51,028 nt of DNA, taken from positions 1 through 51,028 of the forward strand of contig JAMIFV010000081.1 in the NCBI GenBank assembly GCA_035906055.1. Reading direction: 5' to 3'. Of the stretch, positions 50,751 through 51,028 are shown piece by piece. The position numbers and the translations under genes were made by a program. The stretch comes from JAMIFV01 sp035906055. GTDB lineage: Bacteria; Pseudomonadota; Alphaproteobacteria; Rickettsiales; JABCZZ01. Numbering within the stretch: position 1 is the stretch's first letter; each line of letters starts with the position of its first letter. A model generated the notes under the pieces. That model was not told the origin of the DNA and did not search any database. It saw nothing but the letters and a program-made list of their open reading frames with translations.

Positions 50751-51028
50751 GGGGCTGGCGTAGATTGGTTTACTTGAGGCACCACTTTTTGAGCAGTATG
50801 AACTGCTGTTTTGGTGAGCCATAGTTAAATCTAAACTCACACTCTTTGATAAACAAGTGGAAGTGTTGTTTGGGGATTCCATTGTATTTTCTGAGCACTC
50901 TCTTGGCCTGATTCCAGAAGTTCTCAATGCCGTTGATGTGGTTATGTTTTGGCTCGGCAAAATGGGTGCTGTGATTGATGCGGTGATGGTGAAACCCTGA
51001 AACATCGAGTGCGTTGTAACTACGGTAG
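50751..51028 (-). mobile_element. IS1595-family insertion sequence, terminal part
   Basis: The inner edge begins GGGGCTGGCGTAGATTGG at 50751, which resembles the terminal inverted repeat of IS1016/IS1595 elements. An 8-base target duplication could be TAGATAAA (50743-50750). The other end is outside the window. Confidence 0.7.
50770..51028 (-). CDS. IS1595-family transposase, C-terminal 85 residues
   Basis: The frame leading to TAA at 50770-50772 reads THFAEPKHNHINGIENFWNQ, then AKRVLRKYNGIPKQHFHLFI and KECEFRFN. This is the conserved end of ISXO2-like DDE transposases (HINGIENFW supplies the last acidic residue). The frame is open to the window edge. Confidence 0.85.
   Translation of the reverse strand, partial: YRSYNALDVSGFHHHRINHSTHFAEPKHNHINGIENFWNQAKRVLRKYNGIPKQHFHLFIKECEFRFNYGSPKQQFILLKKWCLK

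Noticed and set aside
1..51028. tRNA or rRNA genes
   Set aside because: No cloverleaf or rRNA-like sequence was recognised in the gaps between genes.

Overview
The window is a chromosomal segment of a Gram-negative alphaproteobacterium. The basis is gene order and gene content: rpsF-rpsR-DUF2232-rplI; purM-purN divergent from DUF2066-AI-2E-hdaA; tal-DUF484-xerC next to priA; a ubiquinol-cytochrome c chaperone family protein; a membrane-anchored CycM-type cytochrome c; and CheY-like receivers with a PDRRRR tail. KdsB, FabD, Mla proteins, BamE and an outer-membrane barrel show an LPS-type envelope. Oxygen-dependent HemF, cytochrome c and cytochrome b561 suggest aerobic metabolism. The genus cannot be named from the sequence. 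Dispersed palindromic repeats and two different insertion sequences at the edges show a repeat-rich genome.

Layout. 1-0.8 kb: end of an IS5-type element against the 3' end of a pseudopilin gene. 0.87-8.4 kb: cytochrome c, kdsB, a SixA-like phosphatase, a DUF2079 membrane protein, an HPt-like protein with a receiver, hdaA, an AI-2E permease and a DUF2066 protein. 8.4-14 kb: purM-purN, a small secreted protein, a large HAM1-like/LOG-like nucleotide-enzyme locus split by a frameshift, and fabD. 14-21.4 kb: the ribosomal operon with a terminator, a large exported solenoid-like protein whose frame continues past a TGA into a membrane anchor, then dnaB and alr. 21.5-30 kb: mlaE-mlaF, ampG, hemF, purH, and a WbpM-type and a WbpL-type glycan gene. 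30-40 kb: a low-GC GNAT gene, mutL, yceI/hxlR, xerC-DUF484-tal, a truncated GIY-YIG gene, priA, a flavodoxin remnant and a ring-opening dioxygenase. 40-50.5 kb: cytochrome chaperone/bamE, cytochrome b561, hydrolase, prepilin peptidase, pirin, mlaC-mlaA, metF, an outer-membrane barrel, an epimerase and two glycosyltransferases. 50.75 kb to the end: the 3' part of an IS1595-type element.

How genes work together. MlaE and MlaF (inner-membrane ABC core) belong with MlaC and MlaA 22 kb away in phospholipid transport, but no MlaD is present. PurM, PurN and PurH are purine steps; DnaB, HdaA, PriA, MutL and XerC are replication, repair and segregation functions; KdsB, WbpM-like, WbpL-like, the epimerase and the two glycosyltransferases serve surface glycans; Alr and AmpG serve peptidoglycan synthesis and recycling.

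The most unusual items are the HAM1-LOG-LOG fusion with an internal frameshift, the in-frame TGA before a conserved-looking membrane anchor, a histidine-less HPt-like protein beside a receiver, a three-copy 130-145 bp interspersed repeat that has cut a GIY-YIG gene and flanks priA in opposite orientations, and heptamer repeat tracts read in frame inside priA and, in degenerate form, alr.
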